This document shows positions 26,952-36,858 of a stretch of DNA of 64,000 nucleotides, piece after piece. Source of the DNA: Prochlorococcus sp. MIT 1314 (GTDB lineage: Bacteria; Cyanobacteriota; Cyanobacteriia; PCC-6307; Cyanobiaceae). A program made the translations under genes and the position numbers. The notes under the pieces were generated by a model. It worked only from the letters and a program-made list of their open reading frames with translations. It searched no databases and had not been told where the DNA came from. Every line of letters starts with the position of its first letter. Position 1 is the stretch's first letter. The stretch is taken from the NCBI RefSeq assembly GCF_034093315.1, contig NZ_CP139300.1:1612001-1676000 (forward strand). The letters run 5' to 3'.

Positions 26952-27242
26952 TTATTGATCAAAAATTTTGTTGATTTCCGAAGCTAATGTTTGATCCAGA
27001 TTCGTAATACCTCCTAGATCATGTGTATTTAATTTAATTATTACTTTTGCATAAACATTCTCCCAGTTGGGATGATGATTATATTTTTCACAGATTAAAG
27101 CAACCTTAGTCATAAAAGCAAATGCTTCAATAAAATTAGCGAAGTTAAATTCTCTTTGGATTTGTTTAGATTTAATTTCCCAGCCAGGTATTTTGACAAC
27201 TAATTCATTCAATTCTTCATCTTGCAAAATGTAGGGTTCCAT
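26952..27242 (-). CDS. pterin-4a-carbinolamine dehydratase
   Basis: The 96-residue protein matches PCD/DCoH: WEIKSKQIQREFNFANFIEAFAFMTKVA in part (QREFNFANFIEAFAFMTKVA), the catalytic NHHPNWENVY, and LNTHDLGGIT. All catalytic His residues are present. In bacteria lacking phenylalanine hydroxylase the enzyme may recycle pterins or assist molybdopterin/folate chemistry. It is 29 bases upstream of the COG0523 GTPase on the same strand, a known type of pairing. Confidence 0.93.
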   Translation of the reverse strand: MEPYILQDEELNELVVKIPGWEIKSKQIQREFNFANFIEAFAFMTKVALICEKYNHHPNWENVYAKVIIKLNTHDLGGITNLDQTLASEINKIFDQ

Positions 27243-27278
27243 TAAATAAGAAATCTGACTTATTACATTATAAATATT

Positions 27279-27734
27279 TTACCTTTTCTCACCAATTATA
27301 TGTACATTAATGATTCTTTCCTTTTGATCAAATCGATGTTCCCATAAATAAACTGCTTGCCATGTGCCAAGCATAATTTTCCCGTCTTGAAAACTCAAAG
27401 ATAAACAAGTGTTTGTTAGGGATGTTTTAATATGTGCTGGCATATCGTCAGCCCCTTCTTGATAATGTTCATAGGATATTTCTTCTCTATTTTTTGATAA
27501 GGTTAAGTAGGAATCATAGGGAACTATCGATTGCATATACTTTTTTAGGTCCCTCAGTACATTTGGATCTGCGTTCTCATTAATAGTCAAACTGCAACTT
27601 GTATGAAGTGAAGTTAAATTTAAAATTCCGGAATGAAAATTATTTTTTTCAACACATAAATTTAAATCATATGTGATATCAATAAAACCCTCGCCATGGG
27701 TTATGAATTTTAATTTTGAAAATATTTGTTCCAT
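27279..27734 (-). CDS. YjbQ/UPF0047 family protein (secondary thiamine-phosphate synthase-like)
   Basis: The 151-residue protein has the YjbQ core: LTSLHTSCSLTINENADPNVLRDL (in part SLHTSCSLTINENADPNV), GADDMPAHIKTSL and LGTWQAVYLWEHR. Some family members show weak thiamine phosphate synthase activity, and the real role is unsettled. It is on the minus strand 36 bases before the PCD gene. No signal peptide. Confidence 0.93.
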   Translation of the reverse strand: MEQIFSKLKFITHGEGFIDITYDLNLCVEKNNFHSGILNLTSLHTSCSLTINENADPNVLRDLKKYMQSIVPYDSYLTLSKNREEISYEHYQEGADDMPAHIKTSLTNTCLSLSFQDGKIMLGTWQAVYLWEHRFDQKERIINVHIIGEKR

Positions 27735-27842
27735 ATAAGTTAAAACTTAATTAATCAATATCCTATTATGGATAAAGATGCATGTTTTACTGCATACATT
27801 AAAATTTTTATCTTAAGATAAATTTAATTTCCATTTAAATCT

Positions 27843-29348
27843 TTGGCTGAAACTCATTGGAATAAGCTGGGTGCTTACCTTAAAGAAACACAAATATTAG
27901 GTTCAATCCAAAATACACTTTATTGGGATCAGAATACTGGAATGCCAAAGAAAGGTGCTTCTTGGAGGTCTGAACAACTTACTTATATTGCAAAAGTATT
28001 GCATGAAAGAAATTCTTCCGAGGAATTTTCTAATTTAATACAATCTGCTAAAAATGAACTAGCAGATATTGAAAGAAATTCCGATAATCAACTTTTCATA
28101 AAAGATAAAGAAAGAAATATTAGTCTTTTATTGAAGGAATTTAATAGAGAAAGAAATTTAGATCCTAAATTAGTTGAGTCTCTAGCAAAGGCAAAATCTA
28201 AAGGGTATGAAAGCTGGCAAGAAGCCAAGGAAAAATCAGATTTTAAAATTTTCCTTCCTTTTTTTGAAGAATTAGTTAAATTGCGGATTGAAGAGGCAAA
28301 ACAAATATCAGATAAATATTCACCATGGGAAACTTTAGCCCAACCCTTTGAGCCTGAATTAACTTTAAAGTGGCTGCATAAAATGTTTCAGCCTTTGAAA
28401 GATACTCTCCCAGAGATGATTAGAGGGATTAATAAATCCAAGAAATATCACTGGGATTTGAGTCCCGAATCTCAACATAATCTATGTTCTCAATTACTTG
28501 ATGAGTTTGGGAGAGATAAAGATCTAGTTGTTGTTGGTAAATCTCCCCATCCTTTTTCGATTACATTAGGACCTAATGATTACAGGATTACGACAAGAAT
28601 TGTTGAAGGAGAACCATTATCAAGTTTTTTAGCAACTGCGCATGAGTGGGGTCATTCTATTTATGAGCAGGGTTTGCCATCTCAAAGTCATCAATGGTTT
28701 GCTTGGCCTTTAGGTCAAGCAACCTCTATGGGTATTCATGAAAGTCAATCTTTATTTTGGGAAAATAGAATAGTTAAATCCAAATCTTTTTCAAAAAGAT
28801 TTTTTAACAAATTTGTTTCGGCTGGATGTTCTCTTGATAATTATTTAGAACTATGGAAATCTATCAATCATTTGGAAGCAGGATTAAATAGGGTTGAAGC
28901 GGATGAATTGACTTATGGCTTACACATATTAATAAGAACCGAACTCGAAATAGATTTAATTGAAAGAGGTTTACCCGCTGAAGATATTCCAACAGAATGG
29001 AATAAAAGATATGATGAACTCCTAGGAATTAAACCATCTAATGATTCAGAAGGTTGTCTTCAAGATGTTCATTGGAGTGAAGGGGCGTTTGGATATTTCC
29101 CCTCATATTTGTTAGGACATGTTATAAGTGCGCAAATATCTTCTCAAATGGAAAGAGACATAGGTTTGATTGACAACTTAATTGAAAATGGTGAATATCA
29201 AAAGATCATCTTTTGGTTAAAAAATAATATACATAAATATGGCAGATCAGTTAATTGTATGGAGTTGGTAAGAGCTGTAACTAATGAAGAACTATCGCCA
29301 AAATATTTTATTAATAATTTAAGGTCTAAAATAAATGATTTTTGCTGA
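27843..29348 (+). CDS. M32 family metallocarboxypeptidase (carboxypeptidase Taq)
   Basis: The 501-residue protein is a zinc carboxypeptidase of family M32. It has the HExxH site HEWGH at residues 267-271 (ATAHEWGHSIYEQG), the downstream HESQSLFWEN with the third ligand Glu, and NRVEADELTYGLHI, all M32 signatures. Length is standard. The start is TTG at 27843; no in-frame ATG is nearby upstream. The likely role is cytoplasmic peptide recycling. The next gene, a pyrophosphatase, starts 63 bases later. Confidence 0.94.
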   Translation: MAETHWNKLGAYLKETQILGSIQNTLYWDQNTGMPKKGASWRSEQLTYIAKVLHERNSSEEFSNLIQSAKNELADIERNSDNQLFIKDKERNISLLLKEFNRERNLDPKLVESLAKAKSKGYESWQEAKEKSDFKIFLPFFEELVKLRIEEAKQISDKYSPWETLAQPFEPELTLKWLHKMFQPLKDTLPEMIRGINKSKKYHWDLSPESQHNLCSQLLDEFGRDKDLVVVGKSPHPFSITLGPNDYRITTRIVEGEPLSSFLATAHEWGHSIYEQGLPSQSHQWFAWPLGQATSMGIHESQSLFWENRIVKSKSFSKRFFNKFVSAGCSLDNYLELWKSINHLEAGLNRVEADELTYGLHILIRTELEIDLIERGLPAEDIPTEWNKRYDELLGIKPSNDSEGCLQDVHWSEGAFGYFPSYLLGHVISAQISSQMERDIGLIDNLIENGEYQKIIFWLKNNIHKYGRSVNCMELVRAVTNEELSPKYFINNLRSKINDFC

Positions 29349-29411
29349 AACATTACTTTTAAAGAATTTGATTAGGTGTGAGGATGTAAGATAAACAAAA
29401 ATAATTTCTTG

Positions 29412-29999
29412 ATGGCAAATCTAAATCAGCCCCCAAGCAGGGTTACCCCAAATTTATTGCACATACTAAATGCTTTCACTGACAGCTCAAATACAATAAT
29501 AAACACTATTGTTGAATTGAATTCTAATACCATAAATAAATATGAATTAATTACAGAAACGGGTCATCTTAAACTTGATAGGGTAGGTTATTCATCACTT
29601 GCGTATCCTTTTGCTTATGGATGTATTCCAAGGACATGGGACGAAGATGGAGATCCGCTTGATGTAGAAATTGTTGGGGTAACTGAGCCATTGATACCCG
29701 GATCTATTGTGGAAGCAAGGATTATTGGGGTGATGAAATTTGATGATGGTGGAGAGGTTGATGATAAGGTAATAGCGGTTCTCGCAGATGATAAAAGAAT
29801 GGATCATATCTCAAGTTATGAAGACCTTGGAGATCATTGGTTAAAAGAAACAAAGTATTATTGGGAGCACTACAAAGATCTAAAAAAACCAGGAACATGT
29901 ACTGTCAATGGTTTTTTTGGGATAGAAGAAGCTGTTAAAGTGATTAAAGATTGTGAAGAGAGATACAAAAAAGAAATTGATCCTAAATTAGTAAATTAA
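29412..29999 (+). CDS. ppa2: inorganic pyrophosphatase, complete active site
   Basis: This family I pyrophosphatase (195 aa from the ATG at 29412) shows the complete set of catalytic residues when aligned by eye to the E. coli enzyme. These are VELN Glu, NKYE, LDRV, YPFAYG, the triple-Asp motif DGDPLD, KFDDGGEVDDK and EHYKDL (Tyr-Lys). It hydrolyses PPi from biosynthesis. The contrast with the second copy at 44736-45290, which has lost two of these residues, makes this the likely working enzyme. A TTG at 29409 would add one residue. Its stop is 6 bases from the hemC stop. Confidence 0.93.
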   Translation: MANLNQPPSRVTPNLLHILNAFTDSSNTIINTIVELNSNTINKYELITETGHLKLDRVGYSSLAYPFAYGCIPRTWDEDGDPLDVEIVGVTEPLIPGSIVEARIIGVMKFDDGGEVDDKVIAVLADDKRMDHISSYEDLGDHWLKETKYYWEHYKDLKKPGTCTVNGFFGIEEAVKVIKDCEERYKKEIDPKLVN

Positions 30000-30005
30000 C
30001 TAATT

Positions 30006-30956
30006 TTATTTTTCTCTAAATTTTTCAAATATTTCGCTTAGTATTTCTTCGGCACCTTGCTGCTTTAATTTTTTAGCTAGTTCTTTGCCTACTTCTTCGG
30101 GATCATTAATATTGCCAATATATTGATCTTTAATAAGCCTTTCTCCATCAAGAGATGCAACCATACCAGTAAGGCAAAGTTGTTCATTTTGAATTTTACT
30201 ATTCACACCTATTGGGACTTGGCATCCACCTTCAAGCTCTCTTAAAAAAGACCTCTCTGCTAGACATCTTTGACTGGTGGGTTTATCTTCTAAGATATTT
30301 ATAATTTCTAAAACATTTTTATCATCAGATTTACATTCAATGCCTAGTGCTCCTTGGCCAACGGCATGAAGGGAAACTTCACTTGGGATGATCTGGTGAA
30401 TTCTTGATTCAAAGCCTAATCTCTTTAAACCAGCGGCCGCAAGAATTATACAATCAAATTCTCCTGCATCTAATTTTTCAATTCTTGTAATAACATTTCC
30501 CCTGATATCTTTGAAATTAAGATGTGGGTACTTATTTCTTAATTGTGCAAGTCTTCTTAAGGAGCTTGTTCCAACAATCGAACCTTCAGGTAAGTTTTCT
30601 AATTTATAACAGTCATTTTTTTTGTTTACTACTAAAGCATCTGCAGGATCCTCCCTTTTTGTAATGCATCCTAATTTAAGGCCATTAGGCAAATTGGTTG
30701 GTAAATCTTTTAGAGAATGTACTGCTATATCTGCATGGCCTACGAGCATTTGTGCTTCAAGTTCTTTTGTAAATAAGCCTTTGTCGCCTATTTTTGCTAA
30801 GGCTACATCAAGGATTTTGTCACCTTGAGTTGCCATAGCTTCTATAGATACCTCTAAATTGGGAATATTCCTTTCTAGTTGATCTTTAACCCATAAAGTT
30901 TGAACCATTGCTAGCTTACTTCTTCTACTAGCTATTTTTAGCTTAAAATTAGTCAT
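30006..30956 (-). CDS. hemC: porphobilinogen deaminase (hydroxymethylbilane synthase)
   Basis: HemC polymerises four porphobilinogens to hydroxymethylbilane. The 316-residue protein has [13 protein letters not shown], the substrate-binding ATQGDKILD and [19 protein letters not shown], and the cofactor-carrying Cys (about residue 245) in [11 protein letters not shown]. Length is normal. It runs toward the pyrophosphatase and shares the minus strand with rpoD 96 bases upstream, which may transcribe into it. Confidence 0.97.
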   Translation of the reverse strand: MTNFKLKIASRRSKLAMVQTLWVKDQLERNIPNLEVSIEAMATQGDKILDVALAKIGDKGLFTKELEAQMLVGHADIAVHSLKDLPTNLPNGLKLGCITKREDPADALVVNKKNDCYKLENLPEGSIVGTSSLRRLAQLRNKYPHLNFKDIRGNVITRIEKLDAGEFDCIILAAAGLKRLGFESRIHQIIPSEVSLHAVGQGALGIECKSDDKNVLEIINILEDKPTSQRCLAERSFLRELEGGCQVPIGVNSKIQNEQLCLTGMVASLDGERLIKDQYIGNINDPEEVGKELAKKLKQQGAEEILSEIFEKFREK

Positions 30957-31052
30957 TAAATATTATTTTGAGTTTGGTTTAGAATTAAGTCGAGTCTATT
31001 TTAAGCTATTCCTTTGCAACTTTCCAAAGCTAAAAATTATATTTAACTATTT

Positions 31053-32234
31053 TTATTTTATATATTCTTTTAAAACCCCATTTCGATTTGGATGTCTCAG
31101 TTTTCTGAGGGCTTTGGCTTCTATTTGTCTAATTCTTTCTCTAGTCACATCAAAAATCTGTCCAATTTCTTCAAGAGTTTTCATTCTTCCGTCGTCAATT
31201 CCATATCTTAATCTAAGAACATCCCTTTCCCTTGGGCTTAAAGTTGCTAGGACTCCTTCTAAATCTTCTCTTAACAGAGTTTTAGAAACATCTTGCTCTG
31301 GATTTTCTATATCTGCCTCAATGAAGTCTCCAAGTCTTGAGTCTTCTTCTTTACCTATAGGAGTTTCTAAAGAAATAGGTAGCTGAGCACTTTTAGCAAT
31401 AAATCTTAATTTTTCAATTGTCATTTCCATACTCTCAGCAATTTCTTCTTCACTTGGCTTCCTTCCGAATTCTTGGCTAAGAACTTTTGTGGTTTTTTTT
31501 ATTCTGGATATTGTCTCATATAAATGAACTGGTAATCTAATAGTCCTACTTTGATCTGCGATTGCTCGAGTGATGGCTTGGCGAATCCACCAGGTAGCAT
31601 AAGTAGAGAATTTGTAACCTTTTTCATGGTCAAATTTTTCTGCTGCCCTAATAAGACCCAAACTTCCTTCTTGTATTAAATCTTGAAATGATAAACCTCT
31701 ATTCATGTATTTTTTTGCAATGGAAACAACCAATCTTAAATTTGATTGAACCATTTTTTCTTTAGCTCTTCTTCCTAACAAGAGTCTTCTTCTGAATTTA
31801 GGAAGAGGCATATCTATTAATTCGGCCCATTCTCTAACAGATGGGAAATGGCCTTTTTCTGACTCATATTGAGTGGCTAGTTCTTCTAATTGGAGTAAAT
31901 CAGCAATTTTTCTTGCAAGTTCAATTTCTTCATCTGGTCTTAAAAGTCTAATCCTCCCAATTTCTTGGAGGTATACTCTTATTGAATCTTCAGTATATAT
32001 ACCTTTTGGCCCAAGCTTTATGTTCCCAAGACCCTTATCTTCTTCCTCAGAATCATTAAATTCATTATTATTTTCTATGCTGGTTCCGTTTAAAGCTGAA
32101 GATGAATGTATATTTTGACTATTTTTATTACTATCTTCTTCAACTACAGTTTCTGAATTACTGTTAAGTTTTTTATTAATCTTTTTTTTTGCACTAGAGT
32201 TAGAATTCTTTGATTCTGCTGCGACTGGACACAT
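31053..32234 (-). CDS. rpoD: principal RNA polymerase sigma factor RpoD (SigA)
   Basis: The 393-residue group 1 sigma factor has a low-complexity Ser/Asn/Lys-rich N-terminus (to about residue 75), region 1.2 with [16 protein letters not shown], and region 2 with [27 protein letters not shown] (in part [20 protein letters not shown]) and [19 protein letters not shown]. Region 3 has [16 protein letters not shown], and region 4 has [18 protein letters not shown] and [20 protein letters not shown]. There is an unusually good ribosome binding site 6 bases upstream. It transcribes away from priA across a long intergenic region. Confidence 0.97.
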   Translation of the reverse strand: MCPVAAESKNSNSSAKKKINKKLNSNSETVVEEDSNKNSQNIHSSSALNGTSIENNNEFNDSEEEDKGLGNIKLGPKGIYTEDSIRVYLQEIGRIRLLRPDEEIELARKIADLLQLEELATQYESEKGHFPSVREWAELIDMPLPKFRRRLLLGRRAKEKMVQSNLRLVVSIAKKYMNRGLSFQDLIQEGSLGLIRAAEKFDHEKGYKFSTYATWWIRQAITRAIADQSRTIRLPVHLYETISRIKKTTKVLSQEFGRKPSEEEIAESMEMTIEKLRFIAKSAQLPISLETPIGKEEDSRLGDFIEADIENPEQDVSKTLLREDLEGVLATLSPRERDVLRLRYGIDDGRMKTLEEIGQIFDVTRERIRQIEAKALRKLRHPNRNGVLKEYIK

Positions 32235-32240
32235 AATTGA

Positions 32241-32247
32241 CTCCTTT
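32241..32247 (-). promoter_or_regulatory. strong Shine-Dalgarno site of rpoD
   Basis: The minus strand reads AAAGGAG here, ending 6 bases before the rpoD ATG (32234-32232). Most starts in this window have no clear Shine-Dalgarno sequence, so this one supports high translation of the principal sigma factor and confirms the chosen start. Confidence 0.8.
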
Positions 32248-32559
32248 CTACGGTGAATTTAACTAGATAAAATTTTATTTAGGGCTAATTTGTACATTTA
32301 GTAGTAAAAATCCCATTTGATGTTTAAATAACTTTTTCACGAAATGTGAATAAAAAAAGTTTTTCTAAATGTTGAAAAATTTAAATAGTGCTATAGATTA
32401 CCTAAAGTAAAAAGTCTTGGGATTTCTCAGACAGGCAGATCAGGTTTTGAATTTTAACTCAATGATCAAAGCTTCATGTCTCCCTTAAGAACAGGATACT
32501 TAGCAATGTGCAAAAAACACTTTGTGGAATGTTCAACAATCCAATACTAAGAAAAAGTT
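32248..32559. other. intergenic region between divergent rpoD and priA
   Basis: About 310 bases separate the rpoD ribosome binding site from the priA start, the only gene-free stretch over 300 bases in the window. It must hold both divergent promoters. An extended -10-like sequence (TGCTATAGA, 32389-32397) points toward priA, leaving a leader of about 155 bases that is less AT-rich than most spacers here. I found no tRNA, no convincing small gene (the best is 14 codons at 32506) and no riboswitch I recognise. A small RNA is possible but unproven. Confidence 0.5.
32389..32397 (+). promoter_or_regulatory. candidate extended -10 promoter upstream of priA
   Basis: The plus strand reads TGCTATAGA, matching an extended -10 (TGn plus a TATAAT variant). 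A TTGAAA lies 14 bases upstream, too close for a normal -35. Transcription would start near 32403, giving priA a leader of roughly 155 bases or a separate small RNA. Confidence 0.3.
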
Positions 32560-34836
32560 TTGAAGCCGGCAAGTAATCAGTTATCAAATATCTCTTTTAA
32601 ATTCGAGGTTTTGCTTGATATAGGCAGTGTTAGTGATAGCTTTTACTATTTAGATGGAAATAATCTTGGTGTAGAAGTTGGGGATATTGTAACTGTAAAA
32701 CTTAGAGGGAGGTTATTAAATGGGTTGGTGATCTCCAAAGAAAACTTTTCGAAAATCAATAAAGATGAAACAAATATTACTGGAAAAAGAAGTATAAAAT
32801 ATTTGTTTGTTGAAGGTATTTTGCAGAAAAAAATAATTGATCAGTTGTGGAGAGAATTGATAGAGTCACTAGCTTCTTTTTATATGGTTAGTAATTTAAA
32901 AATGTTTAAAACGGCATTTCCACCAGGCTGGATTGGTAAACATAAGAAAATTGTTCAGGGTTTTAAAGATCAAATATGGATTGGAACCAGTAAAGAATTA
33001 GATATAAGAAAAAATCAATTGACCAAGAAAGAATTCTTATTAATAAATACTTTGCCCAAAAAAGGTAATTGGCAAAGTGAATTAATCAAGTCTGGTTTTA
33101 GTTACACTCTTATTAACTCAATGGTCAGTAAAAATTACCTTGTTAAATTTAAAAGAAAAAAAACAATAAATCCTAAATTAAATTTCTTTCAAAATGATCC
33201 TATTGCAATAAAAAAACCAAATCTTACAAGTGAGCAGGAAATTGCATTTCAAGAATTTCAAGCAATGCAACCTGGCCATGTGTTAATGCTTTGGGGTGAA
33301 ACAGGTTCAGGTAAAACAGAAGTTTATATGAGAATGTCTGAAGATGAATTGCTTAATAAAAAAAGTTGTTTGATACTGGCCCCAGAAATTGGCCTGATTC
33401 CTCAACTTATTGATAGATTTAGTAGCCGATTTAATAATGTTGTTTATGAATATCATAGTAATTGCTCTTCTCGTCATAGAACGTTCGTTTGGCAGAAAAT
33501 CATCAATACGAATGAACCGCTAATAGTAATAGGAACAAGGTCCGCAGTATTTCTTCCAATTAAAAATTTAGGATTAATAATTATGGATGAAGAACATGAT
33601 GTTTCATATAAACAAGATAGCCCCATGCCTTGTTATGACGCAAGAGATGTTGCTGTTGAAATAGTAAAAAGGAATTCTGCAAAGTTAGTTTTTGGAAGCG
33701 CAACCCCATCAATGAAGACTTGGAAAAAATGTATTTATGAAAGTAACTTTAAATTGGTACGAATGATTCAGAGGATATCTAGGAATGAGATGCCTGAAAT
33801 AAGAATTGTTGATATGCGAGATGAATTTAAGAAGGGAAATATGAAAATTTTATCCAGTGAATTATTAGACTTGCTTCCCCAACTGCGCTTAAAAAATGAA
33901 CAAGCAATAATTTTGATACCTAGAAGGGGGCATAGTGGATTTTTAAGTTGTAGAAATTGTGGATACCTAATAAAGTGTCCCAACTGTGATGTCCCTTTAT
34001 CAGTTCATCTTGGTTCACAAGGTAAAAAATGGTTAAGTTGTCATTGGTGTGATCACAAATCGAGAATGATCAATCATTGTCCAGATTGTAATTCGAATGC
34101 TTTCAAGCCTTTCGGAATAGGGACTCAAAGAGTTTTGGAGTTTTTAAATGAAGAATTCCCTGACTTAAGGGTTCTTCGATTTGATCGTGATACAACTTCA
34201 AATAAAGATGGTCATAGAGAAATTCTTTCAAAGTTTTCTAAAGGTGATGCTGATATTCTTGTGGGAACTCAAATGTTGGCAAAAGGGATCGACATCCCGA
34301 ATATTACGCTTTCAGTAGTGATCGCGGCAGATGGATTGCTCCATCGTCCAGATATTTCAGCGGAAGAAAAGTCATTACAATTATTTTTGCAATTGGCTGG
34401 TAGAGCTGGTAGAGCTCAAAAAAAAGGAAAAGTTATTTTTCAAACATATAAACCAAACCATCCTGTAATTTCATACCTTAAGAAAAGAGATTATGAACGC
34501 TTTTTGAATGAAACTTCTAAATTGAGAAAAGAAGCTAATTTATTCCCATTTTGTAAGGTTTGCTTACTTAAGTTAGCGGGTGAAAATTATGAATTAACAG
34601 AATTAATTTCAATTAAAGTGGCAAAATATCTACTGAATTTTTGTGAACAAAATAACTGGAAATTAATTGGCCCTGCCCCTAGTTTAATTTCTAAAGTTGG
34701 GAAAAAATTTAGATGGCAGATATTAATTCATGGTCCTGAAGATTCAAAGATACCTTTGCCGGATAGGTCATTATTATGGAAACTTATTCCAAAAAATGTT
34801 TTTTTAACAATTGATGTTAATCCAGCGGAGTTGTAA
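32560..34836 (+). CDS. priA: primosomal protein N' (replication restart helicase PriA)
   Basis: PriA reloads the replisome at stalled forks. The 758-residue protein has a 3' DNA-binding N-terminal region, Walker A GETGSGKTEVY, DEEHDVSYKQ, a GSATPS motif III, a zinc-binding insertion with four CxxC pairs (SCRNCGYLIKCPNCD and CHWCDH...CPDC), then GTQRVLEFLNEEFP, VGTQMLAKGIDIPNI and QLAGRAGRAQKKG. The start is TTG at 32560; no ATG is nearby. All helicase motifs look complete. It is convergent with the DUF3153 gene, with zero spacing between the stops. Confidence 0.95.
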   Translation: MKPASNQLSNISFKFEVLLDIGSVSDSFYYLDGNNLGVEVGDIVTVKLRGRLLNGLVISKENFSKINKDETNITGKRSIKYLFVEGILQKKIIDQLWRELIESLASFYMVSNLKMFKTAFPPGWIGKHKKIVQGFKDQIWIGTSKELDIRKNQLTKKEFLLINTLPKKGNWQSELIKSGFSYTLINSMVSKNYLVKFKRKKTINPKLNFFQNDPIAIKKPNLTSEQEIAFQEFQAMQPGHVLMLWGETGSGKTEVYMRMSEDELLNKKSCLILAPEIGLIPQLIDRFSSRFNNVVYEYHSNCSSRHRTFVWQKIINTNEPLIVIGTRSAVFLPIKNLGLIIMDEEHDVSYKQDSPMPCYDARDVAVEIVKRNSAKLVFGSATPSMKTWKKCIYESNFKLVRMIQRISRNEMPEIRIVDMRDEFKKGNMKILSSELLDLLPQLRLKNEQAIILIPRRGHSGFLSCRNCGYLIKCPNCDVPLSVHLGSQGKKWLSCHWCDHKSRMINHCPDCNSNAFKPFGIGTQRVLEFLNEEFPDLRVLRFDRDTTSNKDGHREILSKFSKGDADILVGTQMLAKGIDIPNITLSVVIAADGLLHRPDISAEEKSLQLFLQLAGRAGRAQKKGKVIFQTYKPNHPVISYLKKRDYERFLNETSKLRKEANLFPFCKVCLLKLAGENYELTELISIKVAKYLLNFCEQNNWKLIGPAPSLISKVGKKFRWQILIHGPEDSKIPLPDRSLLWKLIPKNVFLTIDVNPAEL

Positions 34837-35946
34837 CTATTTTGATGGAAGTTGAGGTAAATCTGTCCCTAACTTAAATCTATAGAATCTTAATGAATAA
34901 GCCAATATTACTATTATTGAAATAATAGATATCCCAATTAACAATTTGTTCCAGCTCCAGAAAGAAAATTCTAGACTATTCATCTGACCTAGATTTAAAT
35001 TCCAAATTATTAGATTTCTTGTGATCTCTAAATTCGAATCGTTTTTACCAGTAAGTTTGGCTTTATTTGGGTTTATAATTTTGAAAATGAGTTCTAAATC
35101 ATCAATATTTTGAATAGAGTTGAGATCTATATCCACCCTATAAAAGTATTCCTTAAAAAAAATGAAGTCTTTTTGAGTGGTGTTGATTTCTATATTCGTC
35201 GATCCTCCCGCCAATTCTCCTGCCGTATTTTGGATTGTTTTAAGAACTTGTTTTGCATTCTCTAGATTAAGATTTTTATATTTCAGAGAAAAAGTTGATT
35301 CTTCTTTTGTAATTTCTGCATCAGGAAAAATATCTGTAATTTTATCCTCAAATTTTATCTGCCAAGGGAATTTTTTAATGTATTTACTCTCTATCACAAG
35401 ATTATTAGTTATTGAATCAAGTTCACTAAGATCAAGGGTATTTTCAATTTTAACGCAGCCACTTAAGAGTGGAATTAATAATAATAGTATTAAAAAGATG
35501 ATCAGTGAAAATCCCTTCTGAAAAGGTTTAGTTGTACCAGTTGGAGTATCAGTTATATTGATAAATTTCTTTTTATCCATTACCTCTTTCTTTTTGCGGA
35601 GTGAGTTAAGAGATTTTTTATTTAGTGATGGGTTGCACTCAAACTCAACGTTCCAATTTTCTGGTTTTTTAATATCAGGAGAATCTATAACTTCCATCAA
35701 ATATTTTGCATTTTCTCTTGTTTTATTATCGTAAGATTTGAGAAGTTCTTTGCAAAATCTTTTTGCCTCCTCCTTGTTATTGATACCACAAAGAGCAGTA
35801 ATTAAAATCGTTCTTAAATTTACTCCTTCTTTACTGGATAAAGGAAATGATTCGATTATTGGTAAAAGGAATTCAATGCAATAATGATATTCACCTTTAG
35901 CTAAAGCAAGTTCTACTGTTTCTAAAACCTGCTCATAAGTTTTCAT
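34837..35946 (-). CDS. TPR-like domain fused to DUF3153 membrane protein
   Basis: The 369-residue protein appears to join two parts. Residues 1-100 are helical with a repeat-like, TPR-type pattern (EQVLETVELALAKGEYHYCIEFL, in part VELALAKGEYHYCIEFLLPI). After a basic linker there is a hydrophobic segment ending LLSGCVKIE, which looks like a lipobox. A DUF3153-like beta-rich domain follows, then a C-terminal membrane anchor. In other cyanobacteria DUF3153 proteins usually start at the lipobox. Here the internal lipobox could not be processed by the normal pathway, so the segment may just be a membrane helix. Function unknown. Confidence 0.68.
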   Translation of the reverse strand: MKTYEQVLETVELALAKGEYHYCIEFLLPIIESFPLSSKEGVNLRTILITALCGINNKEEAKRFCKELLKSYDNKTRENAKYLMEVIDSPDIKKPENWNVEFECNPSLNKKSLNSLRKKKEVMDKKKFINITDTPTGTTKPFQKGFSLIIFLILLLLIPLLSGCVKIENTLDLSELDSITNNLVIESKYIKKFPWQIKFEDKITDIFPDAEITKEESTFSLKYKNLNLENAKQVLKTIQNTAGELAGGSTNIEINTTQKDFIFFKEYFYRVDIDLNSIQNIDDLELIFKIINPNKAKLTGKNDSNLEITRNLIIWNLNLGQMNSLEFSFWSWNKLLIGISIISIIVILAYSLRFYRFKLGTDLPQLPSK

Positions 35947-35949
35947 GAG

Positions 35950-36801
35950 TTAAGCAACTATCATTGTTCCAATTCCAGAATTTGTAAAAATCTCAAGAAG
36001 TAATGAATGTTCTATTCGGCCATCGATTATGTGAGCTGCTTTGACTCCTTGGGCTAAAGCTCTTATACAGCATTCCGTCTTTGGAATCATTCCTTCAGTG
36101 ACAATTTTCTTATCAATAAAATCTCTTGCTTCTTTAAGATTCATTTTTTCAACAAGACTATTTTTGTTATCTTTTTCTTTTAAAATACCCTGAGTATCAG
36201 TAAGCAGTATTAGTTTTTCTGCATTGATTGCAGCGGCAATTTCTCCAGCGACAAAATCTGCATTAATATTATGTGAAACACCCTGCATGGTTGATCCAAT
36301 ACTTGAAATAATAGGGATATATCCTTTAGAAATAAGAGGATCTAGTATTTCAGAATTGATTTTTGTAACCTCTCCCACTAAACCATGGCTCCCATCTCCT
36401 AATTCCCTTGATTGAATTAAGTTCCCATCAAGACCCGATATTCCCACCGCTAGAGATCCTGTTTTATTAATGCCTTTTACAATTTGTTTGTTAACCCTAC
36501 CCATAAGAACCATTTCGACAATATCCATTGTTTTTTGATCAGTAATTCTTAATCCATTTACAAATTTAGGAGATATTTCTAATTTGTTTAACCAATTGTT
36601 AATTTCGGGACCTCCTCCATGAATTACGATTGGGCAGACTCCCACGCTTGATAAAAGAGCTATATCTCTAAAAAAAGCCTTTTTTAAATCATCCTGCTCC
36701 ATTACCGAACCACCATACTTTATAACAATTTTCCTACCTGAAAAACTTTGTATATATGGGAGTGCTTCGCTTAATATTGATACTCTTTGAGAATCATTCA
36801 T
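35950..36801 (-). CDS. argB: acetylglutamate kinase
   Basis: ArgB phosphorylates N-acetylglutamate in arginine synthesis, and in cyanobacteria is the target of PII. The 283-residue amino-acid kinase has [57 protein letters not shown] (in part [15 protein letters not shown]) and a C-terminal [21 protein letters not shown]. Length and motifs are standard. Its stop is 3 bases from the ATG of the TPR-DUF3153 gene, so the two are probably one transcript. Confidence 0.96.
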   Translation of the reverse strand: MNDSQRVSILSEALPYIQSFSGRKIVIKYGGSVMEQDDLKKAFFRDIALLSSVGVCPIVIHGGGPEINNWLNKLEISPKFVNGLRITDQKTMDIVEMVLMGRVNKQIVKGINKTGSLAVGISGLDGNLIQSRELGDGSHGLVGEVTKINSEILDPLISKGYIPIISSIGSTMQGVSHNINADFVAGEIAAAINAEKLILLTDTQGILKEKDNKNSLVEKMNLKEARDFIDKKIVTEGMIPKTECCIRALAQGVKAAHIIDGRIEHSLLLEIFTNSGIGTMIVA

Positions 36802-36858
36802 TATTAAAAATTATTTAAACTTTATTGAATTAAGAAATTAGGTTTTATAAATATATGC

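Noticed and set aside
32506..32550. 14-codon open frame before priA
   Set aside because: Too short, no ribosome binding site and no sign of a leader-peptide pattern.
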